From Candidatus Nitrosotalea okcheonensis (GTDB lineage Archaea > Thermoproteota > Nitrososphaeria > Nitrososphaerales > Nitrosopumilaceae): a DNA stretch of 64,000 nt. Position numbers and translations under genes: made by a program. Of the stretch, positions 25,309 to 34,668 are shown piece by piece (position 1 is the stretch's first letter; each line of letters opens with the position of its first letter). The notes under the pieces are model-generated. The model ran no database searches, had not been told where the DNA came from, and saw only the letters and a program-made list of their open reading frames with translations. Location of the stretch: the NCBI RefSeq assembly GCF_900177045.1, contig NZ_LT841358.1, forward strand, positions 875,219-939,218, read 5' to 3'.

Positions 25309-25614
25309 TTATGAGAGATATTTAATCTGGTCAATCGACACAATTGTTGAAAACAAATTCCTATTTCAACAAGATAGAACAAGGCCAAGAAATGAAATGT
25401 GGTAAAAAAACAATTTTTAGTACAAAAATTTTACTGGCTGAATAAAAAGTAGAACATGCATCAAAAATCCCACACGTAGATTTTACAAATCTTGATTTCG
25501 TGAAAAAAAATTTTATCCAGAATTTCAAAATATTTTTTTGCAGAGATTGTTTTTCGCTGGATAAACCCTCCAACGATTTAAATACAATTCTTTCAGACAG
25601 GGTTTGAGAAAAAC

Positions 25615-26334
25615 TTGAAGACCGTTTCTTTTCTTGTGATTGTTATTTCTGCAGGCCTATTGGCAGGACTTGTCCATGGCATGCTCAACATCGCATTTGT
25701 AGAGCCATATCTTGACACTGCAATAGGGATTGAGAACCAGCACAAGTTTGCAGAGGGAGAGGCAAAGGACACTCCACAATTTTGGAAACAGTTTAGTGAT
25801 TACAGAATATGGCAAAAACAAGGGTCAATAGTTGCAGGCGCAATGCTTGGAATGGCCACGGGCTCGTTGCTTGGCCTAGTGTTTGCATATTCAAAAAATG
25901 CGCTTCCTGGAAACAGTGAGATCAAAAAAGCCATCATACTTGCAATCATAATGTGGGCAGTGCTGTATTTCATACCATTTTTGAAATACCCAGCAAATCC
26001 CCCAACCGTAGGAGACCCCAGCACTATTACCCTTAGAGCCACAGCATATGCATTGTTTGTAGCATTTTCAGGTGGAGGTGCAATCGGGTTCTCAATGCTT
26101 TATAAAAAAATGAAAGACAAGAAATTTCTTGCCTTTGCTGGATATGCCGGATTGATGGCATTAGCATATGTCATCATGCCGCCAAATCCAGATCCAATTA
26201 AAACCTCGATGGATGTCGTAAATGGATTCAGGGCAATATCTGCAGCAACCATGACTGCATACTGGATTACAAATGGAGTCATACTTGGATGGATGTGGAA
26301 AAAAGTCAAGCCAGATGCAGTTTCAGCAGAGTGA
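25615..26334 (+). CDS. cbtA: CbtA-like cobalt transporter subunit
   Basis: A 239-aa membrane protein with about six helices. Family features are the first helix with GLVHG, the helix pair with QKQGSIVAGAMLGMATGSLLGLVFA, FLKYPANPP and a C-terminal FRAISAATMTAYWITNGVILG. CbtA works with the one-helix CbtB in putative cobalt uptake, often controlled by B12. No CbtB gene is visible next to it here, and no cobalamin riboswitch. The start is TTG 25615. B12 is made by ammonia-oxidising archaea, which gives the transporter a plausible role. Confidence 0.75.
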   Translation: MKTVSFLVIVISAGLLAGLVHGMLNIAFVEPYLDTAIGIENQHKFAEGEAKDTPQFWKQFSDYRIWQKQGSIVAGAMLGMATGSLLGLVFAYSKNALPGNSEIKKAIILAIIMWAVLYFIPFLKYPANPPTVGDPSTITLRATAYALFVAFSGGGAIGFSMLYKKMKDKKFLAFAGYAGLMALAYVIMPPNPDPIKTSMDVVNGFRAISAATMTAYWITNGVILGWMWKKVKPDAVSAE

Positions 26335-26446
26335 TAAAAAAATAAAAACCAACTTTTGGCAGTATTTGCCGTTTCTGGCATTTTTTGGCGCGTTAAATGT
26401 CACACTATCTAAGGATAAATACAACTGTCAAAGCTATCATGACTAG

Positions 26447-27616
26447 TTGAGCAAGCTCATACTCCGTTCCGAGTTGTTAAACAGACTAGTTGATGGTAGA
26501 ACGCCATCAAAAGATGAGGCTTGTCGTATTTACCAAGATGCCGACAGAGACCCTACTGAGCTTTACCAAGTGTCCCAGCTTTTGAGGACAAGCCACAAGG
26601 GCACAACAGTGACATATTCAAGAAAAGTATTTTTCAATCTGATAAACCTCTGCCGGGACACGTGTTCCTATTGTACCTACAAGTCAGAACCAGAACATGC
26701 AAAGGTTTCAATGCTTTCAAAAAATGACATTATAACGCTTGCAGAGGTTGGAAAAAAACACCACTGTACCGAAGCATTGTTTGTCACAGGTGAGAGACCA
26801 GAACAAAAATACCAAGAGGCAAGAGAATGGCTCAAAGAAAATGGATTTTCAAGTACTGCCGAATATCTAGTAGAGGCATCAGAGATTGCACTTGATAATG
26901 GACTGTTTCCCCATACCAATGCAGGAAACCTCACAAAGGAAGAGATGCGCCAGCTAAAGAGCACAAATGTGAGCCTAGGACTGATGCTAGAGAATGCAAG
27001 TGAGAGATTCTCAGAGAGCGGCATGCCACACCAGTTTGCACCAAGCAAGAACCCCAAGGCAAGAATCAGGGTTCTCCAAAATGCAGGAGAGTTGAGAATC
27101 CCAATGACTACAGGACTGTTGATTGGGATAGGAGAGAGCCCACAGGAATTGATTGATTCAATTTATGCAATAAAAGAGATTCATGAAAAATACCAAAATA
27201 TTCAAGAAGTAATTTTACAGAATTTTCAGCCAAAGATTGACACCCCCATGAAGTCAAGTCCGTCACCGCAAGAAAGATATTTCAAGACACTTGTTGCGTT
27301 AACCAGAATAATTTTGCCCAAGATGAACATCCAGATACCTCCAAATCTTTCTCCCGAATCATATGCATCATTTCTGTCAGCAGGAATAAACGACTGGGGC
27401 GGCATATCGCCTGTAACACGCGATTTTGTAAACCCAGAATTTCCATGGCCAGAAATAAATGACATTGATGCAAATTGTGCAGATGCAGGATTTCATCTAA
27501 GGACAAGGTTCCCAGTCTACCCAGAATTTTTCCACATGGTAAATCAAGACTTGGTATCAAAAATGTCTGAAATTTCAGACTCTGAAAATCTAGTTAGTAG
27601 AGAGTATGCAAGATGA
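26447..27616 (+). CDS. cofG: FO synthase subunit 1, CofG
   Basis: A radical SAM enzyme whose cluster motif is C69-x3-C73-x2-C76 (CRDTCSYC). With CofH it makes 7,8-didemethyl-8-hydroxy-5-deazariboflavin, the chromophore of coenzyme F420. Additional marks are TYSRKVFFNLINLC before the cluster, VTGERPE and TTGLLIGIGES. Length (389 aa) is slightly above the usual size. The start is TTG 26447. The stop overlaps the cofH start (ATGA), giving a cofGH operon. Confidence 0.93.
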   Translation: MSKLILRSELLNRLVDGRTPSKDEACRIYQDADRDPTELYQVSQLLRTSHKGTTVTYSRKVFFNLINLCRDTCSYCTYKSEPEHAKVSMLSKNDIITLAEVGKKHHCTEALFVTGERPEQKYQEAREWLKENGFSSTAEYLVEASEIALDNGLFPHTNAGNLTKEEMRQLKSTNVSLGLMLENASERFSESGMPHQFAPSKNPKARIRVLQNAGELRIPMTTGLLIGIGESPQELIDSIYAIKEIHEKYQNIQEVILQNFQPKIDTPMKSSPSPQERYFKTLVALTRIILPKMNIQIPPNLSPESYASFLSAGINDWGGISPVTRDFVNPEFPWPEINDIDANCADAGFHLRTRFPVYPEFFHMVNQDLVSKMSEISDSENLVSREYAR

Positions 27617-28872
27617 ACATGTCCTTGTTTGAGTCACTCTTGAAAAATTCTGATCCCCTCATATCAGATACGCTCAACCGTGCACTAGAGGAAAAGGAAA
27701 TCTCGGTAAACGAGGCTGCAAGGTTGTTTCATGCAAGAGGTATCGACTTTCACCTAGTAGGGATGGTTGCAGACGAGCTTAGAAAAAGACGTGTTGGAGA
27801 TATTGTAACATATGTAGTAAATCGAAACATCAACTTTACAAATGTCTGCATAAAGCAATGTGGTTTTTGTGCATTTAGCAGGGATTTTCGCGAGGAGGAA
27901 GGATATTTTTTGCCAACAGACGAAATAGTAAGGCGTGCAAAGGAGGCACATACACTTGGTGCAACAGAGGTCTGCGTCCAGGCAGGCCTCCCTCCAGACA
28001 TGGACAAAAATACATACGAGAATATTTGTAGGGCCATCAAGAGAGAGGTCGGCGACATACACATACACGGATTTTCACCAGAGGAGGTACTCTATGGAGC
28101 CACAAAATCAAACATGCCAGTAAAAGAATATCTGCTCAGACTCAAGGATGCAGGTGTGAATTCTCTGCCAGGTACTGCAGCAGAAATTTTAGACCAGACA
28201 ATGCGCGATAAAATTTCCCCCGGAAGAATTAGCGTCAGCAAGTGGGTCGAAGTAATCAAGACGGCACACAAGATTGGCATACCATCAACTTCGACTATAA
28301 TGTTTGGTCACCTTGAATCACCGGAAGACAGGGCAAGACACATGGGACTGATTCGTGACATTCAAAAAGAGACAGGCGGGTTCACGGAATTTGTCCCGCT
28401 TAATTTTATCCATACCGAAGCTCCAATGTACAAAGAAAACTTACACCACGGTATCAAAAATGGTGCAGACGGCAGAGATGTCCTGCTGATGCATGCAGTA
28501 GCTCGAATCATGTTCAATAATTACATCAACAACATCCAGACATCGTGGGTAAAGGAAGGTACAGAGATGGCCCAGCTGGTACTATCATGGGGGGCAAATG
28601 ATTTTGGTGGCACACTAATCAACGAAAGCATCTCTACTGCAGCAGGCTCAGAACATGGTCAGCTGTTAAAACCAAAGGACATAAGACACCTCATACTACA
28701 GGCAGGAAGAATTCCAGCCCAGCGGACAACATCATACAAGATAATCAAGACATTTGTTTCAGAGGAGAGTACGGACAAGTTGGACGAGATTCAGAATACA
28801 TCCCAGTTTGGCTCGTATCACGAATTGATAAAACTTGATGGATACAGGTACAGAAACAACAGGCGACACTAG
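27613..28872 (+). CDS. cofH: FO synthase subunit 2, CofH
   Basis: The radical SAM motif is C79-x3-C83-x2-C86 (CIKQCGFC), preceded by NRNINFTNVC as in CofH. Other conserved stretches are VCVQAGLPP, HIHGFSPEE and SLPGTAAEILD. It joins a tyrosine-derived fragment to 5-amino-6-ribitylaminouracil before CofG closes the ring. It overlaps cofG by 4 nt and is followed without a gap by a TldD/PmbA-like gene. A PPOX-type protein at 50490 is a possible F420 user. Confidence 0.93.
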   Translation: MNMSLFESLLKNSDPLISDTLNRALEEKEISVNEAARLFHARGIDFHLVGMVADELRKRRVGDIVTYVVNRNINFTNVCIKQCGFCAFSRDFREEEGYFLPTDEIVRRAKEAHTLGATEVCVQAGLPPDMDKNTYENICRAIKREVGDIHIHGFSPEEVLYGATKSNMPVKEYLLRLKDAGVNSLPGTAAEILDQTMRDKISPGRISVSKWVEVIKTAHKIGIPSTSTIMFGHLESPEDRARHMGLIRDIQKETGGFTEFVPLNFIHTEAPMYKENLHHGIKNGADGRDVLLMHAVARIMFNNYINNIQTSWVKEGTEMAQLVLSWGANDFGGTLINESISTAAGSEHGQLLKPKDIRHLILQAGRIPAQRTTSYKIIKTFVSEESTDKLDEIQNTSQFGSYHELIKLDGYRYRNNRRH

Positions 28873-30222
28873 TTGTCATATTGTGATGACATACTTGCAA
28901 GGTCAAGGACACTTCATCTAGATGAATGTGAAGTAGTATCAATACAAAAAAAGATCACAACAGTGAGAATAACAGATTCAGAGATTGCAGAGATAAAACA
29001 AAACCAAGAAAATTCCGTTGCAGTGCGTGTTATTGACAAAAAAAGAATAATTTCCGGCATGACCTCAGGTGATGAAAAAAATTTCTTGGAGAGAGTTTTG
29101 GAGACAAGAATGTTTGTAAAACCAAAGAATTTTTGGAAGACATTACCTTTTCCATCAAAGTTTTCCCAAGTGAAAAAAACATACGACCCTAGACTTGAGA
29201 ACATTACAGGTCATGCCGCAGCAGACATGGCAAACGAAATGATAAATGCTTCAACTCACAAGTACATCACAAGAATATCAGGCTCTCTAAATATTGTCTC
29301 AGAAAAGTTTCATGTGATGAACACAAACGGGATAGACTGTTCAGATGATGCCACATTCATATCTGCAACAATCAATACAGATTCCCAGACAGGAGACCAG
29401 CCTGTCAGCGGCATCGGTGCATCTTGTACAAGAACACTGGACGATTTTTCTGCACATGGCATCGGTAACGACTCGCGTGAAATGTGCATAGGATCAACCA
29501 ACCCAAAAAAAATCGAGCCAGACTCGTATGACATCATCTTTGAGCCTTATGCGTTTGGCGAACTGTTAGCATTTGTAGTCTCTGCAAACTTTGGCCTAAA
29601 GACATATTCTGAAAAACGAAGTTGTTTTTCAGACAGGCTTGGAAACAAGGTCTCAAGCGAGAATTTTACCTTATCAGACGATCCCCACAGCCCAGAGGGT
29701 ATTGGCAGCAAGTCATTTGATGACGAGGGAACTCCAACTGTTCCACAGTTTTTCATAAAGTCAGGCATATTCTCAGGACTTTATTCAGATTCTTTTGAGG
29801 CATTCAAGAATGGAAAAATTTCCAGTGGAAATGCTGCAAGACCTGGCTCCCCGATGGGAAGACAAGCCACACCGCTGCCCGTCCCGCGCACCCACAACAT
29901 CAAGGTTACGGAGGGAGATTTTTCAAAAGATGAGATTGTAAAAAACACAAAAAAAGGCATCTTGGTTGGCAGGCTTTGGTACACATACCCAGTAAATCCC
30001 GAGCAGGGAGATTTTTCATGTACCGCACGAAGTGGGATAAAAATAATTGAAAACGGCGTGGCAAGCCCTGCAAGACCTGTCAGAATAGTTCACAACATCA
30101 AAACATTATTGCAAAACATTTCTGCAGTTGGAGATGATTCAAAAAACATTCTCCAGTGGGGCTCGATTCCTGCCATAACTCCCACTATAAGGGCTGATTC
30201 CATCCAAGCATCCCCGCTCTAA
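28873..30222 (+). CDS. TldD/PmbA-family metallopeptidase homologue
   Basis: The 449-aa protein matches the PmbA/TldD (U62) family. The N-terminal domain carries a VRI-like strand set, the mid region has an AADMANEMI helix and the C-terminal beta-sandwich includes GRLWYTYPVNPEQGDFS. The HExxxH-type zinc site of TldD is not evident, as in PmbA-like (TldE) subunits, which depend on a TldD partner. No partner gene is adjacent. It starts with TTG 28873 directly after the cofH stop, so it belongs to the cofGH transcript. Confidence 0.8.
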   Translation: MSYCDDILARSRTLHLDECEVVSIQKKITTVRITDSEIAEIKQNQENSVAVRVIDKKRIISGMTSGDEKNFLERVLETRMFVKPKNFWKTLPFPSKFSQVKKTYDPRLENITGHAAADMANEMINASTHKYITRISGSLNIVSEKFHVMNTNGIDCSDDATFISATINTDSQTGDQPVSGIGASCTRTLDDFSAHGIGNDSREMCIGSTNPKKIEPDSYDIIFEPYAFGELLAFVVSANFGLKTYSEKRSCFSDRLGNKVSSENFTLSDDPHSPEGIGSKSFDDEGTPTVPQFFIKSGIFSGLYSDSFEAFKNGKISSGNAARPGSPMGRQATPLPVPRTHNIKVTEGDFSKDEIVKNTKKGILVGRLWYTYPVNPEQGDFSCTARSGIKIIENGVASPARPVRIVHNIKTLLQNISAVGDDSKNILQWGSIPAITPTIRADSIQASPL

Positions 30223-31217
30223 AGACTGGGCAAAATAAACTGCATGCCAATTCCTACTGCATACAGTACAAGCAGCATGATGCCAGACTTGAGACCAAGC
30301 TTGTTTTTGAACATTGGAATCAGTGCAACTATAGTGATTACCGTGACAAGTATCATCTGGTTTTCAAGTAGCGGCGTGTTTTGGATCTTTGCAGTAAACC
30401 CCTGGTAACTCATTGCAGCAAAGATTGCAACAGAAAGGAGCAATGTATTGTTTAGAATCTTTGAGCCCAGAACATTTGCAACTGCAATAGATGCCCCACT
30501 TGCACCCTTTCTTGCAAGCAGTATCATCGATATTTTCTCAGGCATCTCGCCTGCAATTGGACTGACAATTACTGCAAGTACTACTACCGAGACGCCAAGG
30601 TCAACTGAGACACCTTCTAATGCATGCACAAAGGGTTCAGCCCCCACAAATATCCCAGCAGTTCCTGCAACAAAAAGAACCATTGCCCTTGTAAAGTGCT
30701 TTTTTGACTTGACTTGAGTATCATGGAGGTCTTTTTCAAGTGGTGCCTGCCTCTCCTTCTTCATTTCACTAAAAGCAATCAAGAGATATACTGAAAATAG
30801 TACAGCGAATACTATTCCGTCAAGAACAGTATAACCATCAATGAACAACAAGGCACCAACAACAGCTGTTATTACAAGAAATATCTTGTCAAGCTTGAAC
30901 TCTTTGACATCAATGAATTTTTGTGGAGCCTTTGAGAGTCGGGTTGTTGCAATTATCAACATTATTGCAAGACCAAGTGTCATCATGAGCAGGTTGCTTC
31001 CAAGTGCAGAGCCAATTGCAGTACCATACGAGCCATCCTTTGCAGCGGCAACAACAATTCCTATCTCAGGCAATGTTGTTGCAATGCTAAGCAACGTCCT
31101 TCCAACAAATCTCCCGCCCCATCTTTCCGCAAGATGTTCTGCGCCTGATGACAAGAGCCAGCTTGCAAAGACAAGTTCGCCCAGCCAGCCAAACAGAAAC
31201 AAAATATTATCTGCCAA
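30219..31217 (-). CDS. Cation/Ca2+ exchanger (CaCA family)
   Basis: A membrane protein of about ten helices with the two inverted alpha repeats of sodium/calcium exchangers. Repeat 1 (about residues 41-75) contains LLSIATTLPE and GSALGSNLL. Repeat 2 (about 217-260) contains SPIAGEMPEKIS and VANVLGSKILNNTLL. The acidic ion-binding Glu is present in both (LPE and MPE). A hydrophilic loop near 150-175 separates the halves. The gene is tail-to-tail with the TldD-like gene, overlapping by 4 nt. Confidence 0.88.
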   Translation of the reverse strand: MADNILFLFGWLGELVFASWLLSSGAEHLAERWGGRFVGRTLLSIATTLPEIGIVVAAAKDGSYGTAIGSALGSNLLMMTLGLAIMLIIATTRLSKAPQKFIDVKEFKLDKIFLVITAVVGALLFIDGYTVLDGIVFAVLFSVYLLIAFSEMKKERQAPLEKDLHDTQVKSKKHFTRAMVLFVAGTAGIFVGAEPFVHALEGVSVDLGVSVVVLAVIVSPIAGEMPEKISMILLARKGASGASIAVANVLGSKILNNTLLLSVAIFAAMSYQGFTAKIQNTPLLENQMILVTVITIVALIPMFKNKLGLKSGIMLLVLYAVGIGMQFILPSL

Positions 31218-31273
31218 TTGACCACTCTTGTAGATATAGTGCTATTATTTGTGACGATGGTATTTCATCATGG

Positions 31274-31507
31274 CTAGTCTTTGACTATGATCATGGTAAG
31301 AGTGGATTTGATTCCTTCCAGTTTTCTCACCTGTGTTGTTATCATCTCCCTCAGTGTTTCCATTGATTCAGACTCTAGCACCATCAGCACGTCATATACG
31401 CCGTATACAGGATAAACTTCTTTTACATGTGGAAGTTTTTTTATCTCGTCTACAATAGTAAGCTCTTTTCCAAGTTCTGCATTTATCAAAACAAATGCGC
31501 TGTGCAT
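31274..31507 (-). CDS. Stand-alone RAM (Lrp/AsnC C-terminal) domain protein
   Basis: At 77 aa this is only the ligand-binding RAM domain of Lrp/AsnC regulators (AFVLINAELG, VYPVYGVYDVLMVLES, TLTMIIVKD), without an HTH. Such stand-alone domains assemble into rings that bind amino acids and may pair with full-length regulators. A near relative lies at 37341-37571. It is divergent from a winged-helix gene at 31629. Confidence 0.87.
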   Translation of the reverse strand: MHSAFVLINAELGKELTIVDEIKKLPHVKEVYPVYGVYDVLMVLESESMETLREMITTQVRKLEGIKSTLTMIIVKD

Positions 31508-31608
31508 GAAGAAATTTTATGCGTCTACAATAAAAACAAATGGAATTTGTCCAAAAAAGCTAGCGCCAAGCTCAAAAAATCTACCCAGCTAGAATTAATA
31601 AGGTATAG

Positions 31609-31626
31609 TACGGTATGAGTACCGTA
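31609..31626. promoter_or_regulatory. Palindrome before the winged-helix gene
   Basis: Perfect 7-bp arms TACGGTA / TACCGTA with a 4-bp spacer, ending 2 nt before ATG 31629. A TATA-like ttaataagg lies near 31596. The location over the expected transcription start suits autorepression by the downstream winged-helix protein. Confidence 0.6.
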
Positions 31627-31628
31627 AC

Positions 31629-31973
31629 ATGAAGCCAAGAATGACATACATATCAGTCGAAGTGGCAGACCACTTTGCAGACTTTATCATAAAGCGAGAC
31701 GAGCAGGTGCTTGATGCAGTCAAGACAAGAGCAAGGGACTTTAGTACCATATCCATCCTAAAGTTGCTCTACCAGCTGCGGTGCAGCCAGATGACTTTTT
31801 CAGACCTGTATGTAAAATCAAACATACGAATGAAGCGGTCTTTTCTGAATTACCTGCACCTGTGCACGTCATACAATTTTATCAAAAAAGAGCCAAGGGG
31901 ATCAAACATGGTTTATTCCATAACAGACAAGGGAAGAATCATGCTTGATCTGTTCATGCAAAAAAGCAACTGA
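31629..31973 (+). CDS. Winged-helix regulator (114 aa)
   Basis: The protein is a winged helix of the PadR/MarR-like small archaeal type. Residues about 45-110 form the fold (SILKLLYQL, FSDLYVKSNI, SFLNYLHLC, then the wing VYSITDKGRIML). The N-terminal 35 residues are an extra helix. It may repress itself through the palindrome at 31609-31626. The target genes are unknown. Confidence 0.75.
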   Translation: MKPRMTYISVEVADHFADFIIKRDEQVLDAVKTRARDFSTISILKLLYQLRCSQMTFSDLYVKSNIRMKRSFLNYLHLCTSYNFIKKEPRGSNMVYSITDKGRIMLDLFMQKSN

Positions 31974-32015
31974 TTTCATAATTCTTTTATTCCAATCAAA
32001 TCGAGTTAAGATCCA

Positions 32016-33038
32016 TTGACAATAACTTACAAGGATGCGGGCGTTGACATTAAAAAAATAAAGCAGAGCCAGCAAAGCATTGGAAATCTAATTGCATCAA
32101 CCCACGGGCTGCAAAAAAAAGCAAAGACAATGTCTGGGTTTGGCCACTATGCAGGAATTGTAGAGATAGCAAGAGGCACGCTGCTTGCAACCCACACGGA
32201 TGGAGTGGGAACAAAGGTAATGATTGCACAGATGATGAAAAAATATGATACGGTTGGAATCGACTGCATAGCAATGAATGTAAATGACATAATATGTACA
32301 GGTGCAGTTCCAATATCCTTTGTAGATTACATCGCAGCAAACAGAAATGACCAAAAAATATTCAACCAAATAGTTCGTGGACTGGTAAATGGTGCAAAGG
32401 AGGCCCAGGTACCCATCGTTGGAGGAGAGACTGCAATACTTCCGGATTTGATAGCAGGGAAAAATTTCTCGTTTGATCTTGCAGGAATGGTTGTAGGAAT
32501 TCTCAAAAAAAATGAGATGATTCTAGGAGACAAGATAAAAACAGGAGATTCAATCATTGGAATAAACAGTAGTGGCCTGCACTCAAACGGATACTCGCTT
32601 GCACGCAAGGCACTTTTTTCAAAATATTCCATACGAGATAAAATAAAGGGCGTCGGAGTTTTGGGAGATGCACTTCTTGCACCGACTGAAATCTATGTCA
32701 AGCCAGTCTTGCAGTCAATAAAGGAATGCAAGATTCACGGCCTTGCCCACATAACAGGCGGTGCATTTACCAAACTTTTGAGGCTAAAAAAGACAGGATT
32801 TCTTCTTGACAGCCTGCCAGAGGTGCCACAGATATTTCAGCAAATTCAGAACCAGGGCGTAAAAAGAGAAGAGATGTACAAGACGTTTAACATGGGAATA
32901 GGATTCTGCCTTGTGACTCCAAGTGACGAGGTAGAAAAGATTATCAAGGTATTCAAGAAACACGGATTTGCAGGCAGTCAGATTGGAAAAATCACAGACA
33001 AAAAGGGCGTCTACATTGACAAGCTCAAAATAGCATAA
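32016..33038 (+). CDS. purM: Phosphoribosylformylglycinamidine cyclo-ligase, PurM
   Basis: The enzyme closes the imidazole ring of purines, turning FGAM into AIR with ATP. Signature segments are TYKDAGVDI at the start, the THTDGVGTK metal/ATP loop near residue 60, GIDCIAMNVNDI, GGETAILPD and HITGGAFTKL. Length (340 aa) is normal. TTG 32016 is the start. It is followed 40 nt later by elp3 on the same strand. No other purine genes are in the window. Confidence 0.93.
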   Translation: MTITYKDAGVDIKKIKQSQQSIGNLIASTHGLQKKAKTMSGFGHYAGIVEIARGTLLATHTDGVGTKVMIAQMMKKYDTVGIDCIAMNVNDIICTGAVPISFVDYIAANRNDQKIFNQIVRGLVNGAKEAQVPIVGGETAILPDLIAGKNFSFDLAGMVVGILKKNEMILGDKIKTGDSIIGINSSGLHSNGYSLARKALFSKYSIRDKIKGVGVLGDALLAPTEIYVKPVLQSIKECKIHGLAHITGGAFTKLLRLKKTGFLLDSLPEVPQIFQQIQNQGVKREEMYKTFNMGIGFCLVTPSDEVEKIIKVFKKHGFAGSQIGKITDKKGVYIDKLKIA

Positions 33039-33078
33039 CCAGATTAGGATTTAATACCCAAATTAGTTCAAACAAGGC

Positions 33079-34668
33079 GTGCAAAAATCTGAAGTGACAT
33101 TTGAAGGAGCATGCAAAGAAATTTGCACCAGCCTTCTTGCAATTCCAATTCCTACTGACAAGGACGTAAAAAAAGAAGTCAAGCGAATTTGCATAAAATA
33201 TTCCCTGGAAAGAATCCCAAGGAATTATGAGATACTTGCATCAGTCACAGGGATAGACTATATCAAGCTGCAAAAGGCGCTAGTGAGAAAGCCAGTCAAG
33301 ACAGCATCCGGTGTTGCAGTAATTGCTCTCATGCCAAAACCCTATGCATGCCCGCATGGAAGATGCAGTTATTGCCCAGGCGGAATAGAATACAACTCCC
33401 CTAATAGTTACACAGGAAGGGAACCGTCTACACAAAATGCAATTGCAAACAGTTATGATCCAAAAAAGCAGATTCTTGACAAACTAGAGCACCTGATTGC
33501 ATATGGACATGATTCCACAAAACTGGAGCTGGTCATAGTTGGTGGAACGTTTCTTTTCATGCAAAAAAATTACCAAGTTAATTTTATAAAATCATGCTAT
33601 GACGCATTAAACGGATTTGATTCACCTGATTTAGAGTCTGCCAAGAAGAACAATGAAAAGGCAAATTTCAGAAATGTCGGATTTACAATAGAGACCAAGC
33701 CAGACTATTGTAAAAAAGAACACGTTGACTGGATGCTAGATTACGGAGTTACACGAGTTGAGATTGGCGTACAGAGTCTCCATGAAAAAGTATACGAGAT
33801 TGTAAACAGGGGACATACATACAAGGATGTTACAGAGTCGTTTCAGATATCAAAGGATGCAGGATATAAAATTGTGGCACATATGATGCCTGGCCTTCCA
33901 TCCATGACCCCCGAGCAAGATATCGCTGATTTCAAAAAACTGTTTTCAGATCCTCATCTAAGGCCCGACATGCTCAAGATATATCCAACACTAGTGCTGG
34001 AGGACACCCCCCTTTATGCAGAATACAAACAAGGAAACTTTACTCCCTATTCTGATGACGAAATGGTTAGAGTACTCACAGAGATAAAAAAAATAATTCC
34101 AAGATGGGCAAGAATAATGAGAGTTCAGAGAGAAATTTCATCAGACCAGATAATTGCAGGACCAAAGCTTGGAAACCTAAGACAGATAGTGCAACAAAAC
34201 CTAAGGAAGCAAAATATATCCTGCAAGTGTATCAGGTGCAGAGAGGCAGGACTCTCAGAGGGTACAGCAATAAACATGGATGACATCAAAATGCAGAGGG
34301 AAAATTATGACTCGTCAGGGGGCAATGAGGTCTTTTTGTCATATGATGATTCCAGTGATAAAATATTTGGATTTTTGAGACTGCGAAAGCCAAGTACAAT
34401 GGCACATAGAAGCGAGGTCACACAAAATACATGCATCGTACGAGAGCTCCATGTTTATGGAAAATCGTTAAAGCTTGGAGAAAGGGAACATGACAGCATA
34501 CAGCACCTAGGCCTTGGAAAGAACCTGATGAACGAGGCAGAAAAGATTTCAGTAGAAGAGTTTGATTCCAAAAGACTGTTAGTGATTAGCGCAGTAGGCA
34601 CAAGGGAATACTATAGAAAGATTGGTTACACCCAGCTTGGACCATACATGTCAAAGGATTTGAGATAA
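33079..34668 (+). CDS. elp3: Elp3-type tRNA U34 modifying enzyme
   Basis: An N-terminal radical SAM domain with cluster Cys91, Cys96 and Cys99 (CPHGRCSYCPGG) is joined to a C-terminal GNAT acetyltransferase domain (about residues 370-529; HLGLGKNLMNEAEK binds acetyl-CoA). Archaeal Elp3 alone makes the cm5U-type modification at the tRNA wobble uridine. Its zinc-binding CKCIRC segment lies near 392-397. It starts with GTG 33079, and its stop overlaps the lysyl-tRNA synthetase start, so the two translation genes are coupled. Confidence 0.93.
   Translation: MQKSEVTFEGACKEICTSLLAIPIPTDKDVKKEVKRICIKYSLERIPRNYEILASVTGIDYIKLQKALVRKPVKTASGVAVIALMPKPYACPHGRCSYCPGGIEYNSPNSYTGREPSTQNAIANSYDPKKQILDKLEHLIAYGHDSTKLELVIVGGTFLFMQKNYQVNFIKSCYDALNGFDSPDLESAKKNNEKANFRNVGFTIETKPDYCKKEHVDWMLDYGVTRVEIGVQSLHEKVYEIVNRGHTYKDVTESFQISKDAGYKIVAHMMPGLPSMTPEQDIADFKKLFSDPHLRPDMLKIYPTLVLEDTPLYAEYKQGNFTPYSDDEMVRVLTEIKKIIPRWARIMRVQREISSDQIIAGPKLGNLRQIVQQNLRKQNISCKCIRCREAGLSEGTAINMDDIKMQRENYDSSGGNEVFLSYDDSSDKIFGFLRLRKPSTMAHRSEVTQNTCIVRELHVYGKSLKLGEREHDSIQHLGLGKNLMNEAEKISVEEFDSKRLLVISAVGTREYYRKIGYTQLGPYMSKDLR

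Noticed and set aside
25296..25614. Cobalamin riboswitch before cbtA
   Set aside because: No conserved B12-box sequence or suitable fold was recognised, and such riboswitches are not expected in thaumarchaea.
32050..32369. Cys-rich minus-strand frames within purM
   Set aside because: Shadow frames of a clear purM gene with no independent support.
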